This document shows, one piece after another, positions 54,708-63,378 of a stretch of DNA of 64,000 nucleotides (position 1 is its first letter; the number at the start of each line of letters is the position of its first letter). Both the position numbers and the translations under genes were made by a program. This stretch comes from Nocardia abscessus NBRC 100374 (GTDB lineage: Bacteria > Actinomycetota > Actinomycetes > Mycobacteriales > Mycobacteriaceae), in contig NZ_BAFP01000101.1 in the NCBI RefSeq assembly GCF_000308455.1, positions 1-64,000 of the forward strand. The letters run 5' to 3'. The notes under the pieces are model-generated. The model saw only the letters and a list, made by a program, of their open reading frames with translations, was not told the DNA's origin and searched no databases.

Positions 54708-55136
54708 CTAGAAAGCGCTCGGCAACCGCCGACGGCCACTCCTCAGTTCGGTGACCAGATCCTCGTAAGCCACGGCCACTTCGGCCAACTGTTCCCACGC
54801 GAACCACAGGTCCCATTCCTGGTCGTCGGCCATAGCCGCGTACGCGCACGCACTCAGCCGAGCGAGACGATCGACTACCGATCCGAGCGATTCGGTGTGC
54901 AGATAGGCTCCGCCGCGCGCCGCGGGCAACCGAGGGCCCACCCAGCGGTCGACGTCGCGAATCAGCCGGGCACGGCGCCCGTCTATGCCGCACACACCTG
55001 CCTGCCCTATGCGAAGCCGACGAACATGCAGTTCGGCAAGGGCGCGCGCCCGCAACAGCACCGGATGATCCGACGGCGCGGCGTCCTCCCGGCAGGCTTG
55101 CAGCAGCTCACTTCGCGTCGGCAGACCCCCGTTCAC
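54708..55136 (-). CDS. DUF4254 protein (copy C)
   Basis: A 142-residue DUF4254 protein. It begins MNGGLPTRSELLQACREDA and shares with the other two copies the ALAELHVRRLR segment, an IDGRRARLIRDVDRWVGPRL stretch, LHTESLGSVVDRLARLSA and the tail AYEDLVTELRSGRRRLPSAF. GTG 55136 overlaps the stop of the upstream gene (GTGA), so the two are translationally coupled. Function unknown. Confidence 0.75.
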   Translation of the reverse strand: MNGGLPTRSELLQACREDAAPSDHPVLLRARALAELHVRRLRIGQAGVCGIDGRRARLIRDVDRWVGPRLPAARGGAYLHTESLGSVVDRLARLSACAYAAMADDQEWDLWFAWEQLAEVAVAYEDLVTELRSGRRRLPSAF

Positions 55137-55612
55137 GGCGCGCCTTTCGCGCCCGCGCGGGCCAGCACGCAATTCACGATCACCATGCCCGACGGGCGGA
55201 ACGTGTCCCGCGGCGCCACCACCCACCGGCGGAAGCCGCCGTTCGCATCGGCAGGCGAAGGCAGTGCGATTTCGCTGCCGAACGGGACGATCGAAACGTC
55301 GATCCGGAACAACGCCGCGAACAGCCGCACATCCTCCGGTAGATCGGGCCGGCACAGGAAAGTCCAGCGGTGCGAACGGATATGCCCGACCACCGGACCG
55401 ATCGGTAGTCCACGGAACAGCATGTCGTCGCGCACGCATTGCCCCAGCCTGTCGGGCATCGTGATCCCACCGACCACACCGGCCTTCACCACGATTCGGC
55501 CGATCTCCGGGTGTATCCCGGCGGGCAGTCCACAGGTACGGCGGTAAAACGCGCAGCGGGACGCGGGGGTGTCCGCGAATGCCGCATTGTTCATTCGCCA
55601 GCCTCGATTCAC
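55133..55612 (-). CDS. Unrecognised protein coupled to DUF4254 (copy C)
   Basis: A 159-residue protein of unknown function. It has a Cys-rich start (SRCAFYRRTCGLPAGIHPEI), a GRIVVKAGVVGGITMP segment, and a late stretch ALPSPADANGGFRRWVVAP followed by FRPSGMVIVNCVL. No signal peptide. I do not recognise a family with confidence; the pattern recalls small Nocardia-specific proteins. It is the upstream partner in a two-gene operon with the DUF4254 gene through a GTGA overlap. Confidence 0.55.
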   Translation of the reverse strand: MNRGWRMNNAAFADTPASRCAFYRRTCGLPAGIHPEIGRIVVKAGVVGGITMPDRLGQCVRDDMLFRGLPIGPVVGHIRSHRWTFLCRPDLPEDVRLFAALFRIDVSIVPFGSEIALPSPADANGGFRRWVVAPRDTFRPSGMVIVNCVLARAGAKGAP

Positions 55613-55844
55613 ATAGTTCGGTAAGCGGAAAATCCCGGTCGCTGGACCTGCAACCGTTGGCGCGGTTAAGGTTTCAGCACATCTTCGATTCGGACCGGTC
55701 GCGTTCAGTAGAGCACCGGATATTGCTGGGCGGGAACGATCTCAGTGGTGGAATCGGGCGGAAACCGCCCAGGTTCCAAGGCCCCCCGCCAAAAGGTTCC
55801 AGTCAGGTACCCGGCCGCTAGTTCGGCTACGAAAGGGATTCGTC

Positions 55845-56726
55845 GTGAGTTCAACAGGTTCCACTTTGCCCCGCCGGATGCTGGGGCGGCAGCTGCGGGC
55901 GTTGCGGATCAGCGCGGGCATCAGCGCGGAGTACGCCCGCAACGCGATCGACGTGAGCAAACAAACCCTGTGGCGGATGGAGACCGGGCAGCCGGTCCGG
56001 CTTCATCCGCTGGTCGTCGAGGGGCTTTGCAAGCTGTACGGGGCGTCCGAAGAACGAACCGCCATTCTGCTCAACCTGGTCGAGGAGACCAAGCGCACCG
56101 GATGGTGGCATGCGTTCGATGACGCCATCCTCGAAGACTTCAACCTTTTCGTGGAGCTGGAGGCGACAGCCAAACGCATCGTCTCCTACCAAACAACGTT
56201 GCTCCCCGGACTACTGCAAACCGACGAGTATCGGCGCGCCTTGATCTGGGTCCGCTTCCCGGCGATGTCCGGACCAGAGGTCGAACGAAAGATCGAGGCA
56301 TTCAGGCAGCGAAAGTCGCGCTTGGACAGGGACTATGATGCGATACGCTACGAAGCCGTCATCGATGAGTCCGCCCTGCGCCGGGGGATCGGCGGACCAT
56401 CGGTCATGGAAGGCCAGCTCAGGCACCTGCTGCGATTCGATGAACGACCGAGTGTTTCGGCACGGGTGGTTCCCCTCGCAGCGGAGGCATACGCGGGACT
56501 GAACGTCGGCTCGTTCGTGATTCTCGACTTCCCCGAGCACCCCATCAGTCATCTCACCGAACCACCGGTCGTTTACATGCAAGGATTCACCGGCGACCTG
56601 TATCTTGAGAAGCCTGACGAGGTCCGGCAACACCGCCAGGCGTACGCCGATATCCTGCGATCGGCCCTCGACCAGGAGGGAAGCCGAGCCCTCATCCGCA
56701 AGATCGCCAAGGAGTATGCCGAATGA
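55845..56726 (+). CDS. XRE-family regulator with DUF5753 (Scr1-type)
   Basis: A 293-residue regulator. The N-terminal HTH is LRALRISAGISAEYARNAID and SKQTLWRMETGQPVRL; the C-terminal DUF5753 begins LVELEATAKRIVSYQTTLLP and includes GLLQTDEYRRALI. It overlaps a DUF397 gene by ATGA, the classic Scr1-type pair. GTG at 55845 is the start. The pair may act as a toxin-antitoxin-like or developmental switch; its exact action here is not known. Confidence 0.92.
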   Translation: MSSTGSTLPRRMLGRQLRALRISAGISAEYARNAIDVSKQTLWRMETGQPVRLHPLVVEGLCKLYGASEERTAILLNLVEETKRTGWWHAFDDAILEDFNLFVELEATAKRIVSYQTTLLPGLLQTDEYRRALIWVRFPAMSGPEVERKIEAFRQRKSRLDRDYDAIRYEAVIDESALRRGIGGPSVMEGQLRHLLRFDERPSVSARVVPLAAEAYAGLNVGSFVILDFPEHPISHLTEPPVVYMQGFTGDLYLEKPDEVRQHRQAYADILRSALDQEGSRALIRKIAKEYAE

Positions 56727-56932
56727 GCGTCAGCCTATCCGGTGCCACCTGGTTCAAGAGCAGCTACAGCAGCGCGGACAGGGACTGCGTCGAGGTCGCG
56801 TTCCTCCGCGAAGGCGTGGGTGTACGTGACTCGAAGAACCCCACTGGCCCGGCTCTCGTGTTCACACCGAGCGAGTGGGACTCGTTCACTTCCCACATGA
56901 CCAGCGGCGAACTCGATCTGTCGCAGTCCTGA
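56723..56932 (+). CDS. DUF397 small protein (Scr1 partner)
   Basis: A 69-residue DUF397 protein. Family marks are WFKSSYSSADRDCVEVAF, the segment VRDSKNPTGPALVFTPSEW and the final hydrophobic W-containing strand. Usually encoded after an XRE-DUF5753 regulator, as here with an ATGA overlap. In streptomycetes such proteins are partners of the XRE regulator and influence growth or development. A hairpin follows. Confidence 0.92.
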   Translation: MSVSLSGATWFKSSYSSADRDCVEVAFLREGVGVRDSKNPTGPALVFTPSEWDSFTSHMTSGELDLSQS

Positions 56933-56950
56933 CGAAGCCGCTCGTCCATA

Positions 56951-56982
56951 GCCCCGGCCTCTTCCTCGCGGGAGGTCGGGGC
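56951..56982 (+). terminator. Hairpin after the XRE-DUF397 pair
   Basis: Inverted repeat of 11 bp (GCCCCGGCCTC against GAGGTCGGGGC, one mismatch) with a 10-base loop. Confidence 0.55.
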
Positions 56983-57137
56983 ACTCGCTGAACTGGTCGG
57001 GTCCATGATCGGGCGATGCGTGTCAGGTCGCTTGCACCCGGGAAACCCCGCCGGTAGCGTCAACATTCACTGCAGGGGGCGGAGGAGCCGGTCCGGCCCT
57101 GGAGAGGCCAGGAACAACCCGGTTTGCGAGGGAACCA

Positions 57138-57704
57138 ATGACATCAGGGCGGAATTCGCGGCGACTGGCCGTCCTCGCCGTCGGTGCCGCACTCGTACTG
57201 ACTGGCTGCGGTCCGTCCGATGACGATGCCTCGCCGACGGGAACTTCTCCCGCCAGCCTGAGTATCGCCCCTGACGCACCCACCGGCTACGACCCATGCG
57301 CCGACATCCCGCAAAGCGTCCTCGATTCAGAGAACCTGCGTTACAAGACCAACGAAGACCGCAACGCATCGGGGGGAATCAAGTGGCGTGGTTGCGGATG
57401 GGTCCAGCCCGACGGATACGCACCCGCCATCACCACGACAAATATCAGCGTTGACATGGTGCGCGACAAGAAGTTCGCAGATACCCGCGAGTACACCATC
57501 AACGGTCGCCGTGCCATCTCTACACGGCAGGTCGAAGAGCACCCCGACGCAGTGTGCACGATCAACGTGGAGATGAAGGGCGGAAGCCTCGAATTCTTCC
57601 TGAGCAATCCACCGTCGAATCGCAAGACCGGCCAACTCGACACGTGCGCGCTCGCGAAGAGCTTGGCCGAGAAGGTAGTGCCGACAATGCCTGCCACAGT
57701 TTGA
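57138..57704 (+). CDS. DUF3558 lipoprotein
   Basis: A 188-residue lipoprotein. The signal peptide is RRLAVLAVGAALVLTGC with a lipobox LTGC; the mature part has DPCADIPQSVLDSENLRY, GCGWVQPDGYAP and a conserved Cys in DAVCTINVEM and DTCALAK. This matches the DUF3558 family that is common beside ESX and phage-like genes in Nocardia and Mycobacterium. First gene of the ESX-like cluster; the next gene starts 41 bases downstream. Cell-envelope function unknown. Confidence 0.82.
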   Translation: MTSGRNSRRLAVLAVGAALVLTGCGPSDDDASPTGTSPASLSIAPDAPTGYDPCADIPQSVLDSENLRYKTNEDRNASGGIKWRGCGWVQPDGYAPAITTTNISVDMVRDKKFADTREYTINGRRAISTRQVEEHPDAVCTINVEMKGGSLEFFLSNPPSNRKTGQLDTCALAKSLAEKVVPTMPATV

Positions 57705-57745
57705 AATACGCTGATGTGATCGAACTCACCGGGAGGGAGTAACAC

Positions 57746-58225
57746 ATGGGTGACGACAGCACGCAGCCACCCCGGCCGATGGGGAACATTGTGAACGCGG
57801 CGCGGGATGGGCAGCTAGGCATTCAAATGTCCGCAGAGGACTTCATCTACATCGACCGAGACTGCGAGTACTTCAAAATCGCCATTCGATCGATCCAGAG
57901 GTCCATGGACATTGTCTCACGGCAGTCTCACTGGGGATTGGGCGAGGGCAACGGGGAAATGGTCTCGGCACAAACCCTGGTCGATAGATTCAAGAAGAAG
58001 GCTCGGGGAGCCGAAGACCTCAATAGCGTCCATCAGATCATGGAAGATCACTATCGGATCGTCGAGGACATCCAAGAAGTGCACCGGATCGTCCGGGATC
58101 GAATCATGCAGGCGGACAGCGACTTTGCCGCAGACTTCAATAGACTGAACACCGCCCTGCCCGAGCGCCCTCCTGTCGGGGTCCAATTCGCACCGCCCAG
58201 ACTCCCGATCGGACCGAACAAATGA
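57746..58225 (+). CDS. Helical hypothetical protein of the ESX-like cluster
   Basis: A 159-residue protein with a long helical middle (residues about 25-130, FIYIDRDCEYFKIAIRSIQR, ALARG-less heptads and VDRFKKKARGAEDL) and a Pro-rich tail ending PIGPNK. No clear WXG motif, but the helical pattern fits the ESX-associated substrates or partners. GGGAGGGAG precedes the ATG. Overlaps the next gene by ATGA. Function unknown. Confidence 0.65.
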   Translation: MGDDSTQPPRPMGNIVNAARDGQLGIQMSAEDFIYIDRDCEYFKIAIRSIQRSMDIVSRQSHWGLGEGNGEMVSAQTLVDRFKKKARGAEDLNSVHQIMEDHYRIVEDIQEVHRIVRDRIMQADSDFAADFNRLNTALPERPPVGVQFAPPRLPIGPNK

Positions 58226-59379
58226 GCGGGTACGAGAACAAGCGTATTCCGAACGGTGGCGAGCACGCCGACAGTTGGGAACACTCCCGGATCAACGACA
58301 CATTCAAGCCGCTCGATCCCACCGCCACGTTCACCCAGGCCGACGAGTACTGGCGAGCTCGCAACGAGTGGGAACGCGGTGTCGAGACCTTCGCCCGCTC
58401 CATCCAGACTTCCATAGCCCAAGCCTGGTCAGGTCCCGCCGCAGAACAATCCAAGAGTTCCATCGCCAAATACACCAGCGACGCGCAAAATCTGACGACC
58501 TCGCTGGAGGAGCTGTACTACCGAGTCCGCGACGCGGCTACTGCGATCGCCAATACGAGGAATGCCCTCCCCGACACCGTCGATTATTCCTGGGACGAGC
58601 GCGTCTTCCACCCATCGCGCTGGCTCCTGTCGGATGACCGGTCCGAAGCCGAACAGGCCGCGCGGGTCGCGATGAAGGAATACTACGTGCAGCCGTTCAG
58701 CGAGATGGACGGCAAGATTCCGGTGCTGCCCACGCCGGTCGGCCCGACCGCATCGGTGGACATTCCAGCGCCCCCGCCGGGCGGATACCAGAGCGGCGAC
58801 AGCGGCGGACCCAGCGCGAACGACACGGGCACCGGTCCGACCGCCACAGATACGGGCACCTCCGACGACTCGAACAGCGAAGGCACGCCCGAGGAGACGA
58901 CTACCGAGGAGCCACAGTCCACCGACGAGTCGACGCAGGACCAGCAATCCTCCGACACGACGACGGCCGATCCCTCGACCACACCCGCCGGTGTGGACCC
59001 CACGTCGACCAACCCCGCCTCTACCACGGACCCGACGAAGACCACGCCGGCCGGCACCCCGACTTCGCACAGCCCGGGCACACCGGGGAGTCCTGGCGCT
59101 CCGAGCACATCGAACCAGCCGCAACCTGGACGCAGCATCGCGGGCGCACCTGGCACACCGACGATGAATCCTTCGGCTGCCGCCGCGGCTGCCAGCGCCG
59201 CGCGAGGTACCAGCGGTATGCCGGGCATGATGGCGCCCGGCGCTCGCGGCGGCGGCAAGGACGACGAATCCGAGCACAAGACGCCGGACTACCTGATCAC
59301 CCAGGAGAACACCGACGAATTGCTCGGTGAGGCGCCGAGGACGCTGCCCGGCGGCGTCATCGGCGGCACGCCCACCTAG
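58222..59379 (+). CDS. PPE/WXG100-like protein with Pro/Thr-rich tail
   Basis: A 385-residue protein. The N-terminal half is helical and WXG-like (SIAQAWSGPAAEQSKSSIAK, with W-S-G, residues about 71-90), like PPE or WXG100 ESX substrates. From about residue 180 to 350 there is a Ser/Thr/Pro/Gly-rich region that may be surface-exposed. The C-terminus ends KTPDYLITQENTDELLGEAP, resembling the C-terminal motif of other Nocardia ESX proteins. Starts inside the previous gene's stop (ATGA). Probably exported by an ESX system. Confidence 0.75.
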   Translation: MSGYENKRIPNGGEHADSWEHSRINDTFKPLDPTATFTQADEYWRARNEWERGVETFARSIQTSIAQAWSGPAAEQSKSSIAKYTSDAQNLTTSLEELYYRVRDAATAIANTRNALPDTVDYSWDERVFHPSRWLLSDDRSEAEQAARVAMKEYYVQPFSEMDGKIPVLPTPVGPTASVDIPAPPPGGYQSGDSGGPSANDTGTGPTATDTGTSDDSNSEGTPEETTTEEPQSTDESTQDQQSSDTTTADPSTTPAGVDPTSTNPASTTDPTKTTPAGTPTSHSPGTPGSPGAPSTSNQPQPGRSIAGAPGTPTMNPSAAAAAASAARGTSGMPGMMAPGARGGGKDDESEHKTPDYLITQENTDELLGEAPRTLPGGVIGGTPT

Positions 59380-59407
59380 ATCGGGCGGCCTACTTCTCGA
59401 CTCGGCG

Positions 59408-59437
59408 CCCGCCCGCATCGCTACCGGTGCGGGCGGG
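59408..59437 (+). terminator. Hairpin after the PPE-like gene
   Basis: Arms CCCGCCCGCATCG and CGGTGCGGGCGGG (one G-T wobble) with a 4-base loop, in the gap before the EspG gene. Confidence 0.6.
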
Positions 59438-59477
59438 TGGACAGTGGCCGCCCCGATGCGGCCGGATTGGACCTCAC

Positions 59478-60254
59478 ATGGCTGAATGGACTTGGGAACC
59501 GGACGACTTCGCAGCCCTCTGGTACGGCGACGCACACGATCGCATCCCCGGCCCATTGCGCTACACGAGTCGTTTCGCCTTCCGCGACGATTTCGACTCA
59601 CACCGCGCCGCCGTCCGGCAGCGCTATTCGGCAGACGAGTTCGACGAGATCAACGCCGCCTTCCACACCCTGGGCGCCTCCGACCTCCGCATCGAGATCC
59701 TCGGCGGCACGTGCAAGCACAAGAACAGCACCGGCCCCCACGACGTCCGCGAGTACCGGATCCTCGGCGCCCGCGACACTTACCGCGCTGTCCTTCTCAG
59801 CCAAGCAGGCAACCGACACGAGCACGGTCCGATCCGCGTGCGCATGTTCCCCGCCGACCAACTCCCGGCACGCCTCGTGAACGCGATCCCGCCCTGCGCA
59901 CCCGGAACCGAGAAACCCGCCATGTTCCACCCGCACGACCTGAGCCCACGCCGCGACACCTACCTCCAGGACAACGCCCGCAACACCCCCCGCGAGCAGT
60001 ACCAACGCCTCCTCGGCCGCCCCGTAGACGGCGGCGCCACCGCCGTCCTCCTCACCGCCCCCCTGCACACCCGTACAAAGCCCACCAAAGTCCTCCAGTG
60101 GCACGACATCTCCGACGACGGCCGCTACACCGAACACCGCGCCGACCACATAACCGTCCGCCCTACCACCCCCACCGACCTGACAACGCACTTCACAACC
60201 TGGATCGACCACGCCCTCCAACGCTTGGCAGCCACCCGCCCGGAAAGTTGGTAA
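59478..60254 (+). CDS. EspG-family ESX chaperone
   Basis: A 258-residue protein of the EspG family, the cytosolic chaperones that bind PE/PPE substrates of ESX systems. Family marks: WTWEPDDFAALWYGDAHDRI at the N-terminus, RYTSRFAFRDDFDSHRAAVR, and the segment RIEILGGTCKHKNS. Start ATG at 59478. It follows a PPE-like gene, consistent with chaperone-substrate pairing. The last part (from 60000) has a run of short-repeat proline and threonine codons. Confidence 0.85.
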   Translation: MAEWTWEPDDFAALWYGDAHDRIPGPLRYTSRFAFRDDFDSHRAAVRQRYSADEFDEINAAFHTLGASDLRIEILGGTCKHKNSTGPHDVREYRILGARDTYRAVLLSQAGNRHEHGPIRVRMFPADQLPARLVNAIPPCAPGTEKPAMFHPHDLSPRRDTYLQDNARNTPREQYQRLLGRPVDGGATAVLLTAPLHTRTKPTKVLQWHDISDDGRYTEHRADHITVRPTTPTDLTTHFTTWIDHALQRLAATRPESW

Positions 60255-60406
60255 CGAGCCCAGCGGAACCGAACCCGGTCACGCGACGTCCAACTCAGTA
60301 GGTAGGCGACTACCGCAATCCGACAGAAGTGACCGAGGAATAGAGCCGCAGTGCCGAAGACGGTGTTCCCACACAGCGGGTCGTTATCGAAAGGCGAAGG
60401 TATCCG

Positions 60407-60985
60407 ATGAGCGAGTTCACTCGTTTGGTCGGCGTGGGACTGTTCACAATGAATCTCGACGAAGGTCGCCTTCCGGTAGACGTCGATGTGAGCCGGAATA
60501 TCCACGACCGCTTGGATCCACCGGACCTCTCCGCGGCGGCGATGACCGGCTACTACGTGGCTCTGTGGCAGCATGACGCGCCGGTCATCGCATCGGGCAG
60601 ATGGACCGAATTGACCGTGTCCCCGTCTCGCCGCACCGAACTGATCACGCTCCTCGACACCCGGTCGCTCGCCGAATTCGAGATGGTCGAACGCTCATTA
60701 CGGCTGAGTGAGGAATTCGTCGGGCGAGGGCCGGTGACCGATTTCGGAGCCCCCTCGATCACGATGGTCGCGAGCATCTCGCGCATCGGCGGCATCGAGA
60801 TCGATCCGCGGTGGGCAGCCACGGCCAGCCCGTCCTACATCGCGCACGACATCCTCGACTGCGCGAATCAGATCCGGCAACAGCGCCCACGGTTCCACGA
60901 AGACGGGTCTTGGGCCGACCGCACCGACGATGAGCTCGAACACGAACTCGCGGAATACAAGCGCTACCTGATGAGGAACTCGTAA
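60407..60985 (+). CDS. Hypothetical protein of the ESX-like cluster
   Basis: A 192-residue protein of unknown function, preceded by AAGGCGAAGG and ending in the start codon of the next gene. Mixed alpha/beta; LFTMNLDEGRLPVDVDVSRN at the N-terminus and a C-terminal helix TDDELEHELAEYKRYLMRNS. No recognised domain. Its place right before a WXG100-like gene suggests an ESX-associated role. Confidence 0.6.
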   Translation: MSEFTRLVGVGLFTMNLDEGRLPVDVDVSRNIHDRLDPPDLSAAAMTGYYVALWQHDAPVIASGRWTELTVSPSRRTELITLLDTRSLAEFEMVERSLRLSEEFVGRGPVTDFGAPSITMVASISRIGGIEIDPRWAATASPSYIAHDILDCANQIRQQRPRFHEDGSWADRTDDELEHELAEYKRYLMRNS

Positions 60986-61296
60986 TGGTCAATTTCTCTA
61001 CGGATCTGAACCAGTTGGTCAAGGCTTCCCGAGCCTGGGATCACGCGTCGGACGCCCTCACCGTCGCCGCTACCGAGGCGCAGAGCATCCATTTCAGTCA
61101 CCAGGACGTGGCCTGGGGGCTTTTCCGAGAAACTTGGGACGCTCAGATGGCCGCTGCACGGTATATGTACGACAGATTGGTCGAGGGAAGAGACGAAACC
61201 GATGCCATCGCCAAGGCTCTGGACCATGTCGCCAAGGTCTATCAGGAGCAGGATCAGAACTTCGCGAACGTCCTGATCGAGCTGGAGGCCGACTAG
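60985..61296 (+). CDS. WXG100/ESAT-6-like protein
   Basis: A 103-residue helical protein, the size of ESAT-6/CFP-10 relatives. The two helices join at a W-containing turn (HQDVAWGLFRETWDAQMAAA rather than canonical WxG), and the C-terminal helix ends AKVYQEQDQNFANVLIELEAD. Overlaps the previous gene by the stop/start. Likely an ESX substrate or partner of the next gene. Confidence 0.72.
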   Translation: MVNFSTDLNQLVKASRAWDHASDALTVAATEAQSIHFSHQDVAWGLFRETWDAQMAAARYMYDRLVEGRDETDAIAKALDHVAKVYQEQDQNFANVLIELEAD

Positions 61297-61298
61297 CC

Positions 61299-62144
61299 AT
61301 GGGCGCCACGAAATCTCTGGACGAGATCAACTCCGTACTCGATAGGTTCTCGGACCAGATCGCGGAGATCAGGGACCAGCCCGCCAAGGTGGATGACGCG
61401 TTCCGGAAGGCGGCGATTGCCGCCGCCGAGGTCGAGGCGGCGACATTCTTCGGAGCGGCAGGCGCGGTGGCAGGTGCCCTCTACGGCGCGATGACCGAAG
61501 ATGACTTCACCGGCTACATGCAGGACCACAAGGAAGCGATCAAGAAGAAGATCCAAGAACTCTTGGACAAACTGCAGGGTGCGGTCGATAGTTTGAAGGC
61601 GCCCATCGCCTTCCTGCAGACGAGTGAGGCATGGACGACGCTGAAGGGCAAGATCGGCGTCGCGCAGAACAACGAGGTGAACAACGGGAACATCACCGGT
61701 TACTGGGCGGGAGCGGCGGCCCTCAAGTACACAGCGTCGCGGACACTTCAGGACACCGCGATGGATTCGGCGAAATCGACCTGCGACAAGATGGCCGAAG
61801 CACTTGCCAAGATATCGGACATCGCTTGGGACTTCTATTCCAAGATCGTCACGGATATCGCCAACCTGCTCATAGAGCTCGGGAAAGCTCTTGCCAAGAT
61901 CGGCACCTTCGTCCTCGCTCCGATGGGAGTCTCCGATGCGATTGATATCCTTGGGAAAGTAATCAGCAGCGCCGTCGAACATATGCGAAATCTCATAGAT
62001 GCCCTCTTTTTGCAAAGGCAAAGCATCAGCAAGATAAAGGAGTCGACAGACCATCAGAAAGGCTTTCATAACAATCGTTGGCCGCGTAGCGCTTCCGACG
62101 ACTTCAACATCAACTCTCCCAGCCTCGAATGGCAGGCGACATGA
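61299..62144 (+). CDS. Long helical T7SS-substrate-like protein
   Basis: A 281-residue, strongly helical protein with an LXG-like N-terminal layout (SLDEINSVLDRFSDQIAEIR) and an Ala/Gly-rich hydrophobic hairpin AATFFGAAGAVAGALYGAMT (residues 47-66). No toxin domain is recognised at the C-terminus (ends SASDDFNINSPSLEW). It sits two bases after a WXG100-like gene and overlaps the next lipoprotein gene by ATGA. A secreted ESX protein, perhaps without toxin activity, is my best guess. Confidence 0.65.
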   Translation: MGATKSLDEINSVLDRFSDQIAEIRDQPAKVDDAFRKAAIAAAEVEAATFFGAAGAVAGALYGAMTEDDFTGYMQDHKEAIKKKIQELLDKLQGAVDSLKAPIAFLQTSEAWTTLKGKIGVAQNNEVNNGNITGYWAGAAALKYTASRTLQDTAMDSAKSTCDKMAEALAKISDIAWDFYSKIVTDIANLLIELGKALAKIGTFVLAPMGVSDAIDILGKVISSAVEHMRNLIDALFLQRQSISKIKESTDHQKGFHNNRWPRSASDDFNINSPSLEWQAT

Positions 62145-62731
62145 ACCCGCGAAATCTTCTGGCGATTTCGGCGCTGACGGTGCTGCTTTCAGCCTGCGAT
62201 TTGTTTTCGCCCACTCATCCCGATAGATATCAGATACCGACGAGCGATCACTCCATCCAGGAATTGTGCGACTCTACGAAACAGTTTTTCGTCACCCGAG
62301 CCGGTGCCGAGAATCTGAAGGTCAGCGCCGGCGCCGGCGGAAAAGCGCTGGCCGATAAGATTGACACCGGCAATGGTTGCTTCTATGAGAAGGCTGACGG
62401 GTCCGCATGGCCGTCTTCCGCCGGATATGTATCGCTGTTTCGCGTCGTCGCCAGTGGTAACACCCTGCTCGAATCTCCGTCGACGACGAAGAACTACCCG
62501 ACCAAGGTCGTAACTGCGGACGGCGTGACCGTCAAGGTGGCTACCGAGCCACTGCCCAAGGGAGGCGATCACGCCAACACGCTGCTCGACGTCGACCTCA
62601 CCGCCACGATCGATGGCTGGGAGGGCGAACTCCACTTCAGAGCAACCGAAGTCCAAACGACGCGAGATGACCAACTGATACGAGAAGGCGCGCAAGCACT
62701 GGTGAACATGATCCGAACGATGAAGGGCTGA
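62141..62731 (+). CDS. Lipoprotein of the ESX-like cluster
   Basis: A 196-residue lipoprotein. The signal peptide MNPRNLLAISALTVLLSAC ends in the lipobox LSAC. The mature region has conserved Cys pairs (ELCDSTKQFFV, NGCFYEKADGSAWPSSAGY) and a beta-rich C-terminus ending EGAQALVNMIRTMKG. It resembles DUF3558-type lipoproteins in plan, but not closely. Last gene of the cluster; ATGA overlap with the gene before it. Confidence 0.7.
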   Translation: MNPRNLLAISALTVLLSACDLFSPTHPDRYQIPTSDHSIQELCDSTKQFFVTRAGAENLKVSAGAGGKALADKIDTGNGCFYEKADGSAWPSSAGYVSLFRVVASGNTLLESPSTTKNYPTKVVTADGVTVKVATEPLPKGGDHANTLLDVDLTATIDGWEGELHFRATEVQTTRDDQLIREGAQALVNMIRTMKG

Positions 62732-63091
62732 CCGCTCCCGCTTGGCACGTGGAGTACTTGTTCGATCGGCACCCCCTCCTCGGCACCCTCCAACACGATC
62801 CGGCACCGCTGCGCCAATGCCTGCGATTCGGCGACGCGCGCCGGTTCACCTGTACCGCTTCCGAGTAGGTGAGATCGGAGGCCATGGAGGCACCCACCGC
62901 ATCACCACCACCGCCACGAGAACCACACCGAAGAATTTCCCACGCGCACTGATCGTAAAACGGACAAAACGGAGTCGGGATTCATCGCCGCAGTGGCGCT
63001 GACGGGGACCTGATGGAAAGTGCCGGGCCACAGAGTGAGTCGGGGCGCCTCCCGGTGCAGAAGATCTTCCACAGAACCAGGAGGCATCGCC
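62732..63091. other. 360-bp region without a supported gene
   Basis: After the ESX-like cluster and before the IPT/TIG gene. Both strands have open frames but no supported start or domain. The IPT/TIG gene's promoter must lie here. Confidence 0.5.
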
Positions 63092-63334
63092 GTGCCCACA
63101 ATCACTTCCATTTCCCCGACCTCGGGCCCCACTTCGGGAGGTACCAGCGTCACGATCACCGGGACCGGGTTCACCGGTCCCGCGACCGTCAGCTTCGGCA
63201 GCACCGCGACGACCTTCACCATCGACTCCGCGACGCAGATCACGGCCGTCGCGCCGGGCGGGTCCGGAGCCGTGCAGGTCACCGTCACAGGTTCGGGCGG
63301 TACCAGTAACGGCCTCACCTACACCTACGTCTGA
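63092..63334 (+). CDS. Single IPT/TIG-domain mini-protein
   Basis: An 80-residue protein that is almost entirely one IPT/TIG immunoglobulin-like domain (PTITSISPTSGPTSGGTSVT, then ITGTGFTGPATVSFGSTA and QVTVTGSGGTSNGLTY). AGGAGG precedes the GTG at 63092. No signal peptide. Stand-alone TIG domains of this size are unusual; it could be a phage/tail-like adhesin unit or a fragment of a larger protein. A hairpin follows the gene. Confidence 0.72.
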   Translation: MPTITSISPTSGPTSGGTSVTITGTGFTGPATVSFGSTATTFTIDSATQITAVAPGGSGAVQVTVTGSGGTSNGLTYTYV

Positions 63335-63348
63335 TCGAGGCAGTTCGT

Positions 63349-63378
63349 GGGCCGTCGCCGGAATCCCGGCGGCGGCCC
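63349..63378 (+). terminator. Hairpin terminator after the IPT/TIG gene
   Basis: Arms GGGCCGTCGCCGG and CCGGCGGCGGCCC (one G-T wobble) with a 4-base loop, 14 bases past the stop. Confidence 0.7.
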
